DNA from: Struthio camelus
Lineage: Eukaryota > Chordata > Aves > Struthioniformes > Struthionidae
Assembly: GCF_040807025.1 (NCBI RefSeq)
Contig: NC_090942.1
Coordinates: forward strand, 181,177,247-181,241,246
Length of the DNA stretch: 64,000 nt
Direction of reading: 5' to 3'
Below are positions 1 to 13,689 of the stretch, piece after piece; within the stretch, counting starts at the first letter, position 1; every line of letters begins with the position of its first letter. The notes under the pieces are model-generated. The model ran no database searches. It was not told the DNA's origin and worked only from the letters and a program-made list of their open reading frames with translations. The position numbers were made by a program, and so were the translations under genes.

Positions 1-3000
1 CCCTTGAATGCTAATGGCCAAAACAATAGCATATGCAATGGTAGCACTGTGTGTCTATTCTTTCAATACCCTGCTATAAAGATTATCGCATCCACTTTAC
101 CTCAGAATATTAAGATTTTTGAGTTTTTCTCTCCTTTGTTATCATTTCCATTCCTTTATCCTTCTTTCCAATATCTGTCTTGTCTTATACTCCATCATAA
201 ATATCCTCATCATTATGTGCATGACTAGCTATTTTGTTTGTATTTTTGAGTACACGCTCTCTAGAAAATATTGAGATGAAAAAGATTATATCTGTCAGAA
301 GAGAGTTAGGCAGTTAGTTATTGAAGCCAGCTAATGATGTGATGTCAAAGGAAAACAGAGGGGTAATCCCCATTTTGTTAGTATCTCTCTGTATTATGGA
401 TGGATACCCCATATTGCAGATATTTAAAATGTATTCCACCTGCACACACTATAGTGTTAGAGCTGGAGTTTGAAAGCCAGAGTTTTTAGGTTCACTGGTT
501 CTAATTCTACATGAATTAATGGATGATTGTGAGTAAATCAGAAAACACATGAGTGTTAGGCTGATATTTATAAAAATGAGATAATACTCTTCATGGCACT
601 ACATAGTAGTCACATCATGCCTTAAATAAGTATTTAATCTATTTTAAATGCTTTGAGAGCTTAAATGAAAATTTCTATGTTTATGGAATTTTTGGATCCT
701 CATTTATTTAATCCAGATTTGTGGTGGTTTTGTTCTCTAATTTTGAATTCAGGATTATTCTGTTACAGAATGTGAAGAGACTTTACAGCTATATGCTGTA
801 CAAGTATTTGGAAGTATTTTAAGGTGAAGATTCAAAAGAATCTTACATAAGCATCCAGCACTTAGAAAGGGGGACTATTTAAATGTGATTTGGGACTTGC
901 ACATAAAGTATTGCTCCTGTTTTTTCAGGAGATTACCTTCACAAAGTAGGAGAAAGATTAGTGTTAGGGCTTTCCCAAATTTCCTCACAAACCATAATTT
1001 CATTAGTGAATAGTATTTCTCTATCAATTTTTATTATTATTTTATGGCAATTAGGATATGCAATAACTGTCTGAAAACATCAGTTTTCCCCAAGGAACCC
1101 CAAACAATATTAAGATATCGTAAACATGTGAAACTGCAATTGAACATCTTGAAAACTGAGAGATTTCAAAAAGAACAAATCTAACTCCTAATGCTACATT
1201 TTTAGTATTGCTTTTATTGCCTTCAAGATAAAATCTGTTACTTGCATTTACATTATAGTACACCAGTTGCACTCAATTTTGTTCAACTGTTAGAATACCA
1301 TAGTAACATTTATTAAAATAGCTAACAAAACAAAAAGGAAAGACATATTACCTACTTCAGTATGACAGTACTCCAAAACTGCAATTTGGAAAATAAAAGA
1401 CACTATATTAATGTCTATAACAACATTATATTACTTTAAATTACTTTCAATGCAGAAATTTACATTAAATGTTTTTTTAAACAAGATCCTTATAACAACA
1501 GCAAACAGAGTAAGAAAGATCTACAACACTGTGTTGTTATTTAATGCCATGAAAATCTGACAACAATTAATATTCATAAGTTTTCCAGTACATTTTCCCA
1601 CTGATAAATATTTAAATGCTTTCTATATAACACATTTCCTTGTTTAAAACAAAAATAAAACAAAATAAAAAAACTTAAAGAAACCAAAGTAACTTTGGAT
1701 CTGATTACATTGACATATGTTTGAGGTCTGAAGACTATTTTTGACATCCTTGGTGAGATTTTTCTAGAGTTCAGAAATCTGACAATATTCTCCCTGTCTT
1801 ATCTGTTACTCGTTCTCACCTAAGTTTCCCAGCTAACTTGAAAGCACATAATAAAAGGACTTATATGAAAAAAAAACAGTGTCATTCTAGTCCTGTTTTG
1901 TAATCAGTGGCAAGAGAGAGGATTTTTCAGAAGCTGGGCCAATACAAAATATGAATTACCTTCTGAAGATATTTAGACCTCTCCACTGACTACTGAAGAG
2001 CCCAACATAATGATACTTCTAAACATAATTGCCATAGATGAGTATATAAAGTTAGATGGGGTTAATCTGGACCTACCTTGCTAGTGATGTCACCACTCCT
2101 GTGCATCCATATTGTTTTTTCGTTTTTTTTTTTTTTTTTCAAGTTAATATAATACCAAGTATATGAAATACTAAACAAAAATTGCTGAACTGTTTTATAC
2201 TTGGAGAATCAGGCCTCTTTTCATGAAATGCTGTCGCACAATAATATACATGCCAGACTAGCAGTCACTTTCAACGTTTTTAGTGGAAAAAAAAATCAGA
2301 AACCAAAACACGTTTGCTTATGCTACAGACATGTTCACAAACAAGATTAATTATTCCCAAATCTCAGTCCCAAAATGCATACTTTCATATACTGTATTTT
2401 TAATCACATTTCAACAAACAAATTCCAGCAATTTGCATTTTTGATTTCCAAGTGTGTTTTTTCCTGTCTGCTGTACAGTAATAATTATTCCTACCACACT
2501 GGTAGGGAACTTTGCAACATTTAAAGACCTGAAGCATCTTTACCTATGCTGCTAAGCACCAGCACTTGCATTATTAACTCCGCTTTTTAGGGGGCTGTAA
2601 ACCATCTGTAGTGGGGTAGAACTGGAAAGGAAATATCATCACATGTAAGATGCCTGTCCAGCAATCAACTCTGAATGCATATGCCCTCAAGGAGTTCCAT
2701 CAAATTCAATTGGACCATCAGGTGCTTTAATTGAAGCACCTTCTAAAGTATGCTCATGGTTAAGTATGCTCATCTACTGGATCAAGGCCAGATACTCTAC
2801 CATTTAAGGGATCAAGGTCATAATGAGTCTATAGTCTATGTCAGAAAAGCTAAAAAATCATTTTTGCCCTATATTTTGCCATATGGAGGCAAATGAAGGG
2901 GATAGAACATTAATGAGCATCAAAACTGCAGCTATAGTCTTCCTTCTTTGGCTCATGAATCTGACAGGAGCTAAAAGGCTAGCTTTGAAATAATTTCCTG

Positions 3001-3052
3001 AGCAGCCTCCGGTGTTTGGACTGGCTTGAGAGCTGAATAATTTAAATATAGG
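1..3052. other. AT-rich noncoding sequence, no gene recognised
   Basis: This stretch has only short chance open frames (longest about 74 codons) and none resembles a known family. It holds a T-tract at about 2115-2139, interrupted by one CG, and scattered TTA-rich runs such as 1029-1043. I see no mobile element. Confidence 0.6.
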
Positions 3053-3079
3053 CATACATACATACATACATACATACAT
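3053..3079. repeat. (CATA)n microsatellite
   Basis: Nearly seven uninterrupted CATA units are seen directly. They run on into a degenerate TATA/TGCATA-rich stretch to about 3140, which looks like a decayed extension of the same tract. It is likely to vary in length between individuals. Confidence 0.9.
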
Positions 3080-3139
3080 GTACAATATGCATATGTATAT
3101 AAAATATGCATACATATATATTCATACCTATATATATAA

Positions 3140-6100
3140 AATAATCAGAAATTTTGAACATTCTTGCTACCCATCATCTGTGATTACGGGCATGTTGTGG
3201 CAATAAGAATCCCCACCTGTGTCTGATTAGACTTCTACTAGGAAGCTGTAATTCTAAGCCTTCATTACATGTGGCCTTTGAGAAAACAGCTTAAACAATT
3301 CCAATTGGTCATTTTCAAACAGAGATACCTCTGAAAGACATCTCTGACATTACCAGCAAACCTAATTGTTGTGCGGACAAGAAGGAGAAAAGATAAAGCC
3401 TAATTCTGTGGGGAGAGAAGATCAATTAGTTTAAACTCATAGTTTTCAAGAATACTGGATGTGTCAAGATTTTTAGTGAATGACAAGCTCCAAACCAAAG
3501 GTGTGCAGAAAAATGAACATGATCCACAGTGACATGTCTGGAAAAATAGTGGCTTTTCTACAGTTCATAACTTTGAAATGAAAGGTTTGATATAACACTG
3601 GTTTTGCATGTTTGCTTTCTCAGCTTTCTCAGCTGGCAACTATTTCCATGCAAAGACAAAGGGAAAAACTTCCTCCTGCCCTAAACCTTGCCAGTTCCGT
3701 TGATATTATTGGTGATTTTTGGAACTTACTGATAGGACTCAGGCACGTAAACAGTGGGGCAGGAAGCCAAATATGGACCTACAATATAAACGACTTGAAC
3801 ACTGTCAGTTTAGAAAAAGTAGAGACATTAAAACCTCAGATCTAGTATTCATACATCAATGCAATAAAAAAGTCACTGTTTATTATAACTACACAGATAT
3901 GCCTGCATATTGTAAATTAGTGTAAAACAGTTGAAGTTTTTGTGTACTTCTGGAATTAGCTTTATTTAGAGCCATTAGATGGTTTGCATCAATTCAAACC
4001 TTCATTTAGAAAAGGAAAAATTATATTTACCTTGGTGCAAACTACCTTGACTTCAAGCTTGGGATAAATTCTTATAAATTACAGCTTTTCAAGTATAAGT
4101 AAGGATTTCTGCTAGTTCAGCTACACCAACAGCTGAAATCAAGGCTATTTCTATGTATCAATAAGACGATTTACTTAGACATTACATATTTAGATTTTTG
4201 AAAACAAAATATACTTTACAGCCATAAAATCTGTCCATAATTACATACCAGTGCTCCACTTAACTCCACTTGTTTCTACTTTACTTCTAGTTCCACTTAA
4301 GGGAATACAGACTGTACATTAAAGAGTCTGTAATAAAGAATCACTGGTAACAAACAAACATGCTCACTTAGATTGTTCTGTCAACCCAATTCCTCACAAT
4401 TTTTTGTTGTTATTTTTATGTCTGCTTGACAAGTACATTTCATTCTTCTTTATAAATGTAGCCTGCTGAGAGGACAGGAAATGATTCCTTCCCCTTTCTT
4501 ATAAACATTGGTCTTTCAAGAACACAGAAAGTTGCAACTCCTTCTACTTACCTGTTCTGCAGTTTTTTTAAAAAAGATATTGAAAAAGCAACACCCATCG
4601 TGCTTTTACCTGGCCTTCACACTATGTATAGGCATGAAGTGCTGTGCTGGTATATAACCAGAAATGTGAAAATGGTTAAGTGCTAATTCATAGTAACTAA
4701 TCATCTGTTTTTTACATACCTCAACTTGTATTCTTATTTAATATTCACACTTGCATGTGCATGAAGAGCTTAATTAAGATCAGGCGCCCATCATATGGGT
4801 CTCTGTGTAAACATGTGCAAAGAAATAGTTCCTTCCTAAGGAGCTTATACTATATATAAAAACACAGAGTAAATTTATTCTTCCAGCCTGAGTGACTAGT
4901 ACCATCGACTAAGAAAACAGCAACAAAAGAAAACAGAAGTAAAGTCTCAGAGTGCATGTTCCTTCTCAGTAGCAGAATGCAATGATATTGAGAACAATAT
5001 GGCTGCTATCTCTGCATTGAAGCCAAGATCAAATCTGAAGATGAGAACATGGAAAACAAAGACACCACAGGGCAGATCCTCAGATGGTGTAAACTGTCAT
5101 TGCTTTGCTGAAGTAATTGAAGTATGACATTTTCCATCAGCTGAGGGTCTGCCCCCAGTATTTTACAGCTTCTTCAACAGGAAGGCAAACAATGATCATA
5201 CTGGGAACAGCTCTAATTGAATGTTTCACTACTATTGAATGTATCACAGGCATACAAAGCAAAGCAAAATTCAAGGGCCAAATACATTCCCCTTTCTTCT
5301 CCTCTGGAATAGTAGAAAGATTACAGCAGATGAGTAGAAATGCTGTGATGTGCTCTGTGAAGTGGCCAGACCTAATCACAAAGCTCAAGGCAGCCTTAGC
5401 CTTTGTCCTGCAGCGTTTTTCAGCATGTGTGTTCCACTGAAATCAGCAAGAATGCTGCCAGGGTTAGAGGTGGGATATCTGTAGGTGTTCTGCTAAAGCG
5501 GAACTTACATGGGGATTGCAAAGCTGCTGCTAAAGGTTTAGAGGCAGCCCAGTTTTCCTCAAACAGTATGACCCAGCTAGCTACATTTCTGTAGCGACAT
5601 CATGGAACCCTGCTTTTCATATACCTTGCATTCAGGTAGAAAGCCGAAGTAGAGAGAATAATCTGAAAATTGTTATATTGGAGGAAAGCGCCTCTAAACA
5701 CCCATGCGCAGAGCAAAATATGATTTTCTGTTTAGATTCACAGTTAGAAACAATGCATTCACCTTAGTTGTTGTTTTACTTCATTATTAACAGGCATTGT
5801 AATGTATAACTCACATATTTAGCATGCAGAATGTTACAAATGATTAATAACTCTTCCTAAATTCTGCTGAGACCAATGTAATAAACCTGCTTTAAGTATT
5901 CTTCTTTTCGTTGACTAAAGAATATTTCTTTAATACATTTGGTTATTTTCACAAAGATCACAATCATTTGCAAGGGTATGGTTCAAAATAAAATGGTACA
6001 AAAACAGCTAGACAGTTTTAGGTCGGATCACAAAGCTAACAACCTTAAATGTCTTTAATTATCTTTTTTCAGCCAATGCCCATGATTAACATCCTACCAG

Positions 6101-9100
6101 GCAAGCAGTACTCCTGAATATGTGTTACAAAAAGTTTTCAGCCTCAAGTGCTTCTTAATAATTCCAAAAACAATTAAAAGATAGTGGGAGATCTATGTAT
6201 CTGTCTATCTATCTGTCAATATGTATATTTGATGTATATGTATACTTCTCTTATTAATATTAGCCATATTTCTTTTCTGCAGCCCTTGTTATTTCTAAAA
6301 TTTAACTTGATTTCTTTTCTAGATGAGTAGTAAAGAAAGGAAAAATCAGTAAGCATTTTGAAAAGAAACACTCATATGCATAAATTATATGGAGTTATTT
6401 AATAACATATTGATGGTCTTTACTCAGGACCATCCAGTCTCTGCTGCTACAGAGGACAAATTTCACTCTACACTGCAACAACTTCCTGCTCATTGCAACA
6501 GTGTGCCCATCATTGCTCCTCGGAAGCAAATGCATGTCTTCCATACAGAGGTAGATATTGCCATATTTTTTGAAAATGATCTTTTGTGGAGCTATTCTAG
6601 TCACCATGCAAAAGAAGCATTGAGGGACAAAAGTTTACATTTAGCTCAGTGCTAGCAGCCATCACATTGTAACAGTCCAAGGAACTGCTCCAGGGCTTCC
6701 CTGCCTCTGAGCTTGGCCCAAGCAGACAAGCTGGAAAGGCCAACTCTCTTAGCAGCAGAAGACAGCTGGGTGTATGGTCCCTTGCCACTCCCCTATCATC
6801 TGTGGGTGATTCAGATAGGTTCTTTCTGAATGTCTATTGCCTATCCCAGAGACTGTGACTTTTGCTAGTAACAGAAGTCTCTTTTATTTTTTATTTTTAT
6901 TTAATTTTACTTTAATATTGTTGCTTCAGAGTCTACTGAAGTCCTGGAGTTCACAGGGCACATTCTGGGCAGGTATGACTGGCAGCTATAGCATCAACTA
7001 CCAATTTACAAGGATAGTTTTCTTCTCTTTCCCAGAATTAGTTTTTTTCTTGCGTTACCATGACATTCAGGATCACTTGAACTGAAAGCTGCTTCCCACT
7101 TGTAACAAGATGTCCTTCATGAGGGATCTTACTTCTCATTTCACTATAGCCAGTATTCGGTGACCTTAAAGACATCCTGCAAAGCCCATCTGTTTGTTGA
7201 AGCTTTTCCTTTAAAGAAAGTGATTTGATTGGCAGGACTGTCTGGAAAGCTGATTAAAGTTACCTAGGAGGCAGAGTTAGGACCTGCTCTTTGTGTGGGA
7301 GAGATATTGCAGTGGATACAGAGGGAAAAAGAAAGGATGGTTTATAGACTGCTTTAAACCTCCTCTCTTCATACTTTCTTTTAAATTGGTTTGTATACAT
7401 TTTACAGTGTGTAAGAAACCTGGAATAGGCTCTATGAACAAATCTGAATTAACAAATACAAAAGCAATAGTAATTTCATCAAGTTTTTAGAACACCTTTA
7501 TAACACTGTGCCAGCAGAACTTTCTCTTAACCAAGAGGTCTTATTATTCTTGAATATTCTAAATTAAAATCCTTCAGCTCCAGAATTTTGAGTTAATATG
7601 ATTTGACCCAGCAGCCCATAATCTTTCTTCACGCAACCCTCAAAGACCAAAATTTGCTATCCCTATAGCAAACAAGGTACAACAGTCTCTTGCTGAATAG
7701 CAAATAGGAGGTGCAGCTTTCAGTTCTGTGGGAAGATTTCTCACATCCTATTTATAGTTCCCTGTGATATATTAATTCTTCTCTTTCTTGGGATTCTACA
7801 GTCCCTGGGTAATTTTACAGTTTTAAAATAAGAAAAAGACTGTGTGCCTTCATTTATTCTCAAGTTTCAGTGAGCCATGTGAGAGTCAGTTTGGAAGGCT
7901 GTGTTCATCATAAGTGTTATTTTAATCTTCCTCTATTACTATTTTTGGGGATGATACCAATTTTAATTCAACACCTACTTCTTTCTTACTATTTATTACA
8001 ATTCTAAGCTCAGCCAAGAAGAGTCTTCCTTACACAAACATGTAATCTAGTATCTCCTTGTAGTTTACTACCTGCAAACAGGAATCTACCCGCTTACCTA
8101 GGGAATCTGTGTGAAAGGGCAGTTGTTGACATTTTCTAACCACCTAGGAAGAGTAGTTTAAATATTTAGAGCTATGCTGATTTTTTCCAATAACTATAAC
8201 ATTATATCTGCACTCTACAGATTTATTGTTCAAAGCTAAGATCAATTCTAGTCATTCCCAGCTGTCAATACATTGTTCCTCCAAAATATTTGTTTTCATG
8301 ATGCCCCTTTCTAGCATCTACTCATCTGCATTTGTATTTATTATTTCTATTATTTTGTGCTATTGAATTGAGAGAATCAAGTTAAAATCTGTAACAGGAG
8401 TACACAGAGAGTCTGCTACTGAAATAAAATGTTACCAGTTGCATATGCGGCTTATCTAGGTGTAATAAATAGAACTGAAGTTCAGGGATTCATCCATCTG
8501 TCTAAGAAGGGTTCCTATGTCCTTTTTTTTTCATAGTATCCTACTATAAATTTAATTAGATATTAAAAAAGGAAACTTTAACCAGCCAGAAACCACAAGC
8601 ATATGGACCAATGCTGTTCTCTTTGAAGATAGAAGTAAAACTTCTGTTGACTGTAGTGGGAGGAAGATCAAGCATTGAAAGTTGTGCAAGTCTCACTTCA
8701 AAGTTTCAAGAAGGCCCACCTGGCTATTCCAGGTGAATTGCCTCATAGCCATATATTGATACTGAGTTAAATTATATCAGGGCTTTTATTATGTGAGGGT
8801 TGCTATGAGCCCACCGTGCATGATAAATATATCTTGTGACTAAAGAACAGAAATAACTGTGAATCAAGGGAATCTTCGGCTATTGAAATTATTGTAGTAT
8901 ACTAGAAATTGATGGAGATTCAGCCTTTTATACCAAGTGAGAATATGTTTCCTTTGTATCCTATTTCTAGTTTCATCATGAAGCTTCTATGTTACCTGTG
9001 GTCAGCCATTTACTCTCTGCGTCCCATTTCTTTAAGTAGTATACAGTGTATTTATTTCACAGCAGTATTGCGGACCTTAATCAATGTTTGTTAGCTCATC

Positions 9101-10021
9101 TGAAAGTGAAAAGTGCAAAATATTATTCTTCATTATCTTGTCAAGTATTTTCATCTGATTCCCTGATATGTCATAATAGGCAGTTGCCTAATAACCATCT
9201 CGGCAGTGAAAATCTGAATGTAAATCTTTGCAGCTATAATACTTCTCAAAAGCTGTTTCACATAAAATCAATAGCAAGGAAAATATTTCTGAAGATGCAT
9301 CATTATAATACATTTTTGAAATGCAAAACATTTTAAAGACAAATGCAAAAGATTATTCATCAATGTTAGGGAGTAAACGGGGATTTGGATATTGCCACCT
9401 ATTTCAAAACTAGACAGTTCCAGACTCAGAAATGTAAAGTTGTTATGTTCGAGACTAGGAAAATCCAGTTAAGAAAAAGAACTAGATATGAAAAGGCAAT
9501 ACATCTAATTGCTTGTTCCCTTGTTAATGTTCCTTCCCGCCTTCCCCTATGGTAAAACACTTTTAATGCCTCCTGCACGTCCAGGATAATCCGACTTTAT
9601 GTGCTATTTCAGAGATTACCTCACTATTTAGATAAAAATAATAACCCCTAAAATACTTTTTTTTTTTTACTTTTTCAATAAACATTTTATAGCAAACCAC
9701 CATTTTCATTTTGATAATTTGAAAAAAGACCATTAGCTGTACAGCTGCTGTCCTGCCATTACTATTTGCAGTTGTTATGTGGACTTTGGTTATCTGGTAG
9801 TTTAAGTTTGTTTCATTGAAGACTGCATTGATAAGTAATCATTTATCTTCTCCCTCAGTGTGTCAGCTTTTCAGTTATTATTATTTGATAAGTTAGCCAT
9901 AATTCCCTCCCCTCACACATTAGTTTGTTTTCCCCTTTTCTTATGATAAAGGGTACTATTCTACACAGTTCCCATCATTGCAGCATACAGCATTTGTCAA
10001 GTTTTTTGGGCACTTGTTAAG
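3140..10021. other. AT-rich noncoding sequence, no gene recognised
   Basis: The open frames here are short. The longest spans 5117-5440 (107 codons), overlaps an antisense frame, and has no recognisable motif. An imperfect ATCT/GTCT microsatellite lies at about 6191-6220 and a T-tract at about 9656-9670. The segment 6660-6790 is slightly more GC-rich but has no family signature. Confidence 0.55.
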
Positions 10022-11093
10022 TTGCAGAAAACAAACGAATTAGACATACGTAAAACCATGGACCGTGATGGGGTACACCCACACGTGTTGAGGGAGCTGG
10101 TTCATGTCATGCAAGGCCACTCTCAATCATCTTTGAAAGCTCATGGCAATCAGGAAAGGTGCCTGAGGACTGGAAGAAAGCCAGTGTCACTCCAGCCTTC
10201 AAAAAAGGCAAGAAGGAGGATCCAATCTTAGCTACCATTTCTGAGCACATGAAGGACAAGAAGGTCAAGAGTAGTCAGCATGGATTCACAAAGGGGAAAT
10301 CGTGCCTAATGAACCTTATAGCCTTCTATGATGATATGACTCGCTTGGTGGATGAGAGGAGAGCAGTGCATTCTGTTTGTCTTGACTTCAGTAAAGCATC
10401 CCACAACATCCTCATAGACAAGCTGTTGAAGTATGGGCTAGACAAGTGGTCAGGGAGGTGGACTGAAAACTGGCTGAAGTGCCAGGCTCAGAGGATTATG
10501 ATCAGCAGCACAGAGTCCAGCAGGAGACCAGTCACTCGTGGTGTTCCCCTGGGGTGAATACCGAGGTCAATATTGTTTAACCTTCAATAATGACCTGGAC
10601 AACAGTACCGAATGCATGATCAGCAAGTTTGCAGATGACACAAAACTGGGAGGAGTGTCTGATACCCCAGATGGTTGTGCTGCTATTCAGAGGGACCTCA
10701 ACAGGCTGGAGGAATGGACAAAGAGGAACTTTATGAAGATCAACAAAGGGAAGTGCAGGGCTCTGCACCTGGGAAGGAATAATCCCATATAAACTGGTAC
10801 AGACTGGGGACAACCAGCTGGAGAGAAACTTTGCAGAGAAGGACAAGGGGATCCTGGTGGACAAGAAGTTGACCATGGACCAGTAACGTGTCCTTGTGGC
10901 CGAGAAGGCCAACAGTATCCCAGGCTGCATTAGGCAGAGCATTGCCTACAGGTCAATGGAGGTGATGCTTCCCTCAGCCCTGGAGAGGCCACACCTGGCG
11001 CAATGGGTCCAGCTCTGGGTTCCCCAGTACAAAAGAGACTTCTCATATGAGAAGAGGCTGAGAGAACTGAGACTGTTCAGCCTGGAAAAGTGA
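10022..11093 (+). pseudogene. CR1 ORF2 reverse transcriptase remnant
   Basis: The remnant codes for part of a LINE reverse transcriptase, the enzyme that copies CR1 RNA into the genome. Its reading frame shifts at least three times, with successive segments near 10022-10150, 10159-10557, 10560-10792 and 10896-11093. Visible motifs are EDWKKASVTPAFKKGKKEDP (10165-10224), SSQHGFTKGKSCL, the motif A region LDFSKA (its Asp codon at 10384-10386), RPVTRGVP, and the catalytic FADD box at 10628-10639 followed by TKLGG. Compared with the family, about twenty residues after KKEDP (the NYRPVSLTS block), a few residues after DFSKA, and a block between QYKRD and YEKRLREL (near 11030-11045) are missing. 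The N-terminal endonuclease is absent. It is non-functional. Confidence 0.93.
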
Positions 11094-11448
11094 AGGCTCA
11101 GGGGGGATCTTATCAATGTTTTATAAATATCTGACAGGTGGGTGTAAAGAGGGTCAGATTCTTCTCAGTAGTGGCCAGTGACAGGAGAAGAGGCAATGAG
11201 CGCCAACTGAAACATGGGAAATTACACCTGAACATAATAAAACACTTGTTTTATTTTGATGGGGGTTGAACCCTAAATCAGGTTGTCTAGAGAGGTTGCA
11301 AAGCCTCTATCCTTGGAGATATTCAAAACCCAACCAGACGTGGGCTTCAGGAACCTGCTCTAACTGACTGTGACTGAGCAGGGCTGTTGGATTAGATAAT
11401 CTCCAGAGGCGCCTTCTGTCCTCAACTGTGTATTCTGTGATTCTATGA
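10022..11448 (+). mobile_element. CR1 non-LTR retrotransposon, 5'-truncated and internally deleted
   Basis: This is the largest repeat in the window. It begins inside the ORF2 reverse transcriptase with a DGVHPHVLREL block, passes through the RT domain, and ends with the CR1 3' untranslated region and a terminal ATTCTGTG/ATTCTATG pair at about 11431-11448, the usual avian CR1 end. The 3' region carries the usual family phrases: 'gagatattcaaaaccc' near 11317 and the 'taatctccagaggc' block near 11397. CR1 elements insert by target-primed reverse transcription, are usually 5' truncated and rarely leave clear target duplications; none is seen here. The element cannot move itself because its coding region is broken in several places. 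Confidence 0.95.
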
Positions 11449-13689
11449 AAATTATTTCCCTGTTTCTAATAAGGGTAGACTGGGGGGCCAGGAGAGTGTT
11501 AGAAGTAAATTCTACTGCAATTAAAAGAAAATGCCTAGAATTCTACTAAAACTGCTTGGGAACAAGAAGGCAAATGTTCCATGGAAAGGCACCTGCTTAA
11601 GAAGCAGTTTCCTGACCAGAAAGGAAAAATAAAACCCTCAGAAAAGAAAAGTCGACAAAGACTGCAGTATACTTTATACTGTAATATACAAAATTTTTTT
11701 TTTTTTTCAGTAAAATTCAACTTAACTTAAAATTTAAATGTAAATGGAATGTCCTTGAAAAATGACATATTCTGGAAGTCTACTGTTCATCTAGCTTCAT
11801 AATGAACTATTCAAACAGAAGAATGTCAGTAGGAAAAGCTGAATGAACTTTTCTTCCGACTACTTTAGGTACAAAAAAGTCAATAAAGATCCTAGAAGCT
11901 AATGGTACTGTACAGAAAAAGGAGTGCTATTTGAAACCTTTAGAAGGTCTTCAGTCAAAGGCGGCTTTAAGAAGGATGCATTCAAAGAGATTCTTCTATA
12001 GTCCAGTGGAGGATTTCCAGCTTTCTCATCTCTCACAGTGAAATTGGTCTCAGCCATCCACTGAGGTCCTTCTGAAGATACATTGCCCGGATAGGCAATT
12101 TATATGCATCACTTTCAAATTTGCAAACATGAATATATTCATATTTCAATTCAGCTGCTTACACAGAAGCATTTTATGCCATTTCAGAGACCCTACAGTA
12201 TCCAAGGCAGCCACCTGGGACTGGTAGATACGATTCAAGAACATTGGAAATCCGTGCCCTCCTGGAATGAAAAGCAGGAGCCAGGCAGGATGGAGTCTTG
12301 GAAACATGAACATATTTATTGGTTTACTTGTGTTTTCTTCTTCTTCATCTGTAGAAAAGGGAAAAAAAAGCTGAGAATCTGATAATATTAATAAATACAA
12401 ACTTACTACAAATTTACTATTGTGAGCCATGAGAAATAAGTAATTAGAGTACCATATGTAAATATCAAGGTAAAGAAGCTCAAAGTTAAGATATCGGTCT
12501 TATATATGTGTCTATGTTAGTATACAATGTTTTGTGTGCTGTTGTATTTAAAAATTATAGTTCCTGACCTGACTGCCCCCCAGCAAATTGAACTTCGTTA
12601 GTCAAAAGGTGAAATCCCAAATTATCTTCACTACATTGTTTTCCACTACTGGGACATGTCTGTGCTACTGTTTGTTTTGAACTTATGGAAGAAACTATTT
12701 GACTGTGTTAACTCAAATACAGTGGACTAGCTCTGTGGCCATACCCTTTCCTTTAAAGGACATTCACCATATGCAATATTTTGATCATGCTATTATGACT
12801 TCTACCTTACTTTTCTTATCGTTGTTATGGTTATGGTTATGGTTGTTGTGGTTAATTCCTACATACAGTCAAAGATGTTTAATTTGACAAAAATACTTTA
12901 AAAAAATAAAATGCCATAAAATCCTCTATTTCAATAATTTAAAACTTGCCGAGAAATGCAAAATTATAAAAGTGAAATAATTGTATTAAAAGCCTCCAAA
13001 CTTACAAACTATTACCAAGTAGCTGAAATCGTCCTTAAGAAACTATCCCAGGTAATAATTCAGTGACCAAATGGACAAGAATATATAAAATCCAACTGGT
13101 GCATCCTTGCCCTGAAATATTTATTTATATGGTCTAACAGAATCTTCTAATGATAATAATAGTTGTTCTTATGTCTTGTATGTAAATAATTTTTAAATTA
13201 AGCAAAGGAGATAAGTAAATTTGATCTTTTTTTCAGTCTAAATTTTGCAAATTCTTATTTCCATATAATGGAACTACATATTATAAACCTGATCCAGTTT
13301 TTTGGCTGACCTACACTATTGAAATCAAGAGTTTTGGCAACTGACACATTTTCAAATCTGCCTTGCTATTTTTCACATAAGATGCAAATTCTTGCTATCC
13401 TTGAGAAACACCTGCATTATGGTCAGAAGAGTTAGTAGTGCTGTGCCATTATAAATATTAATATTGATAAAACAATGGGTACCTAAGCAATTTTGCTTTC
13501 ATCTTCACTGTTATGTATCATATACAGAATATCTGACAAGTTTATCGATCTAATATGTAGATCTTGGGTCTAGACATCTTTAGACTACTTTAATCTCCTA
13601 CGTATTTTAGTGAAACTGCATTTTCTACTGCAGTACTAAAGAGTTAGAAAACTACTTTAGATACCCTCATTCTCTTATCTTTTCAAAAA
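11449..13689. other. AT-rich noncoding sequence with a short GTTATG tract
   Basis: No gene is recognised. Overlapping sense and antisense frames of 92-94 codons at about 12104-12430 are mutual shadows without family features. A four-copy TTATGG-type tract lies at about 12821-12852. An octamer motif ATGCAAAT occurs at 13382-13389. Confidence 0.55.

Noticed and set aside
3053..3140. Regular CATA repeat as a CRISPR-like array
   Set aside because: The unit is four bases with no spacers: an ordinary microsatellite in eukaryotic sequence.
10577..10942. 121-codon - strand open frame
   Set aside because: It is antisense to the CR1 reverse transcriptase remnant and a shadow of that coding sequence.
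12821..12852. TTATGG tract as interstitial telomeric repeat
   Set aside because: The unit is TTATGG, not TTAGGG; only about four copies with drift, best explained as a short simple repeat.
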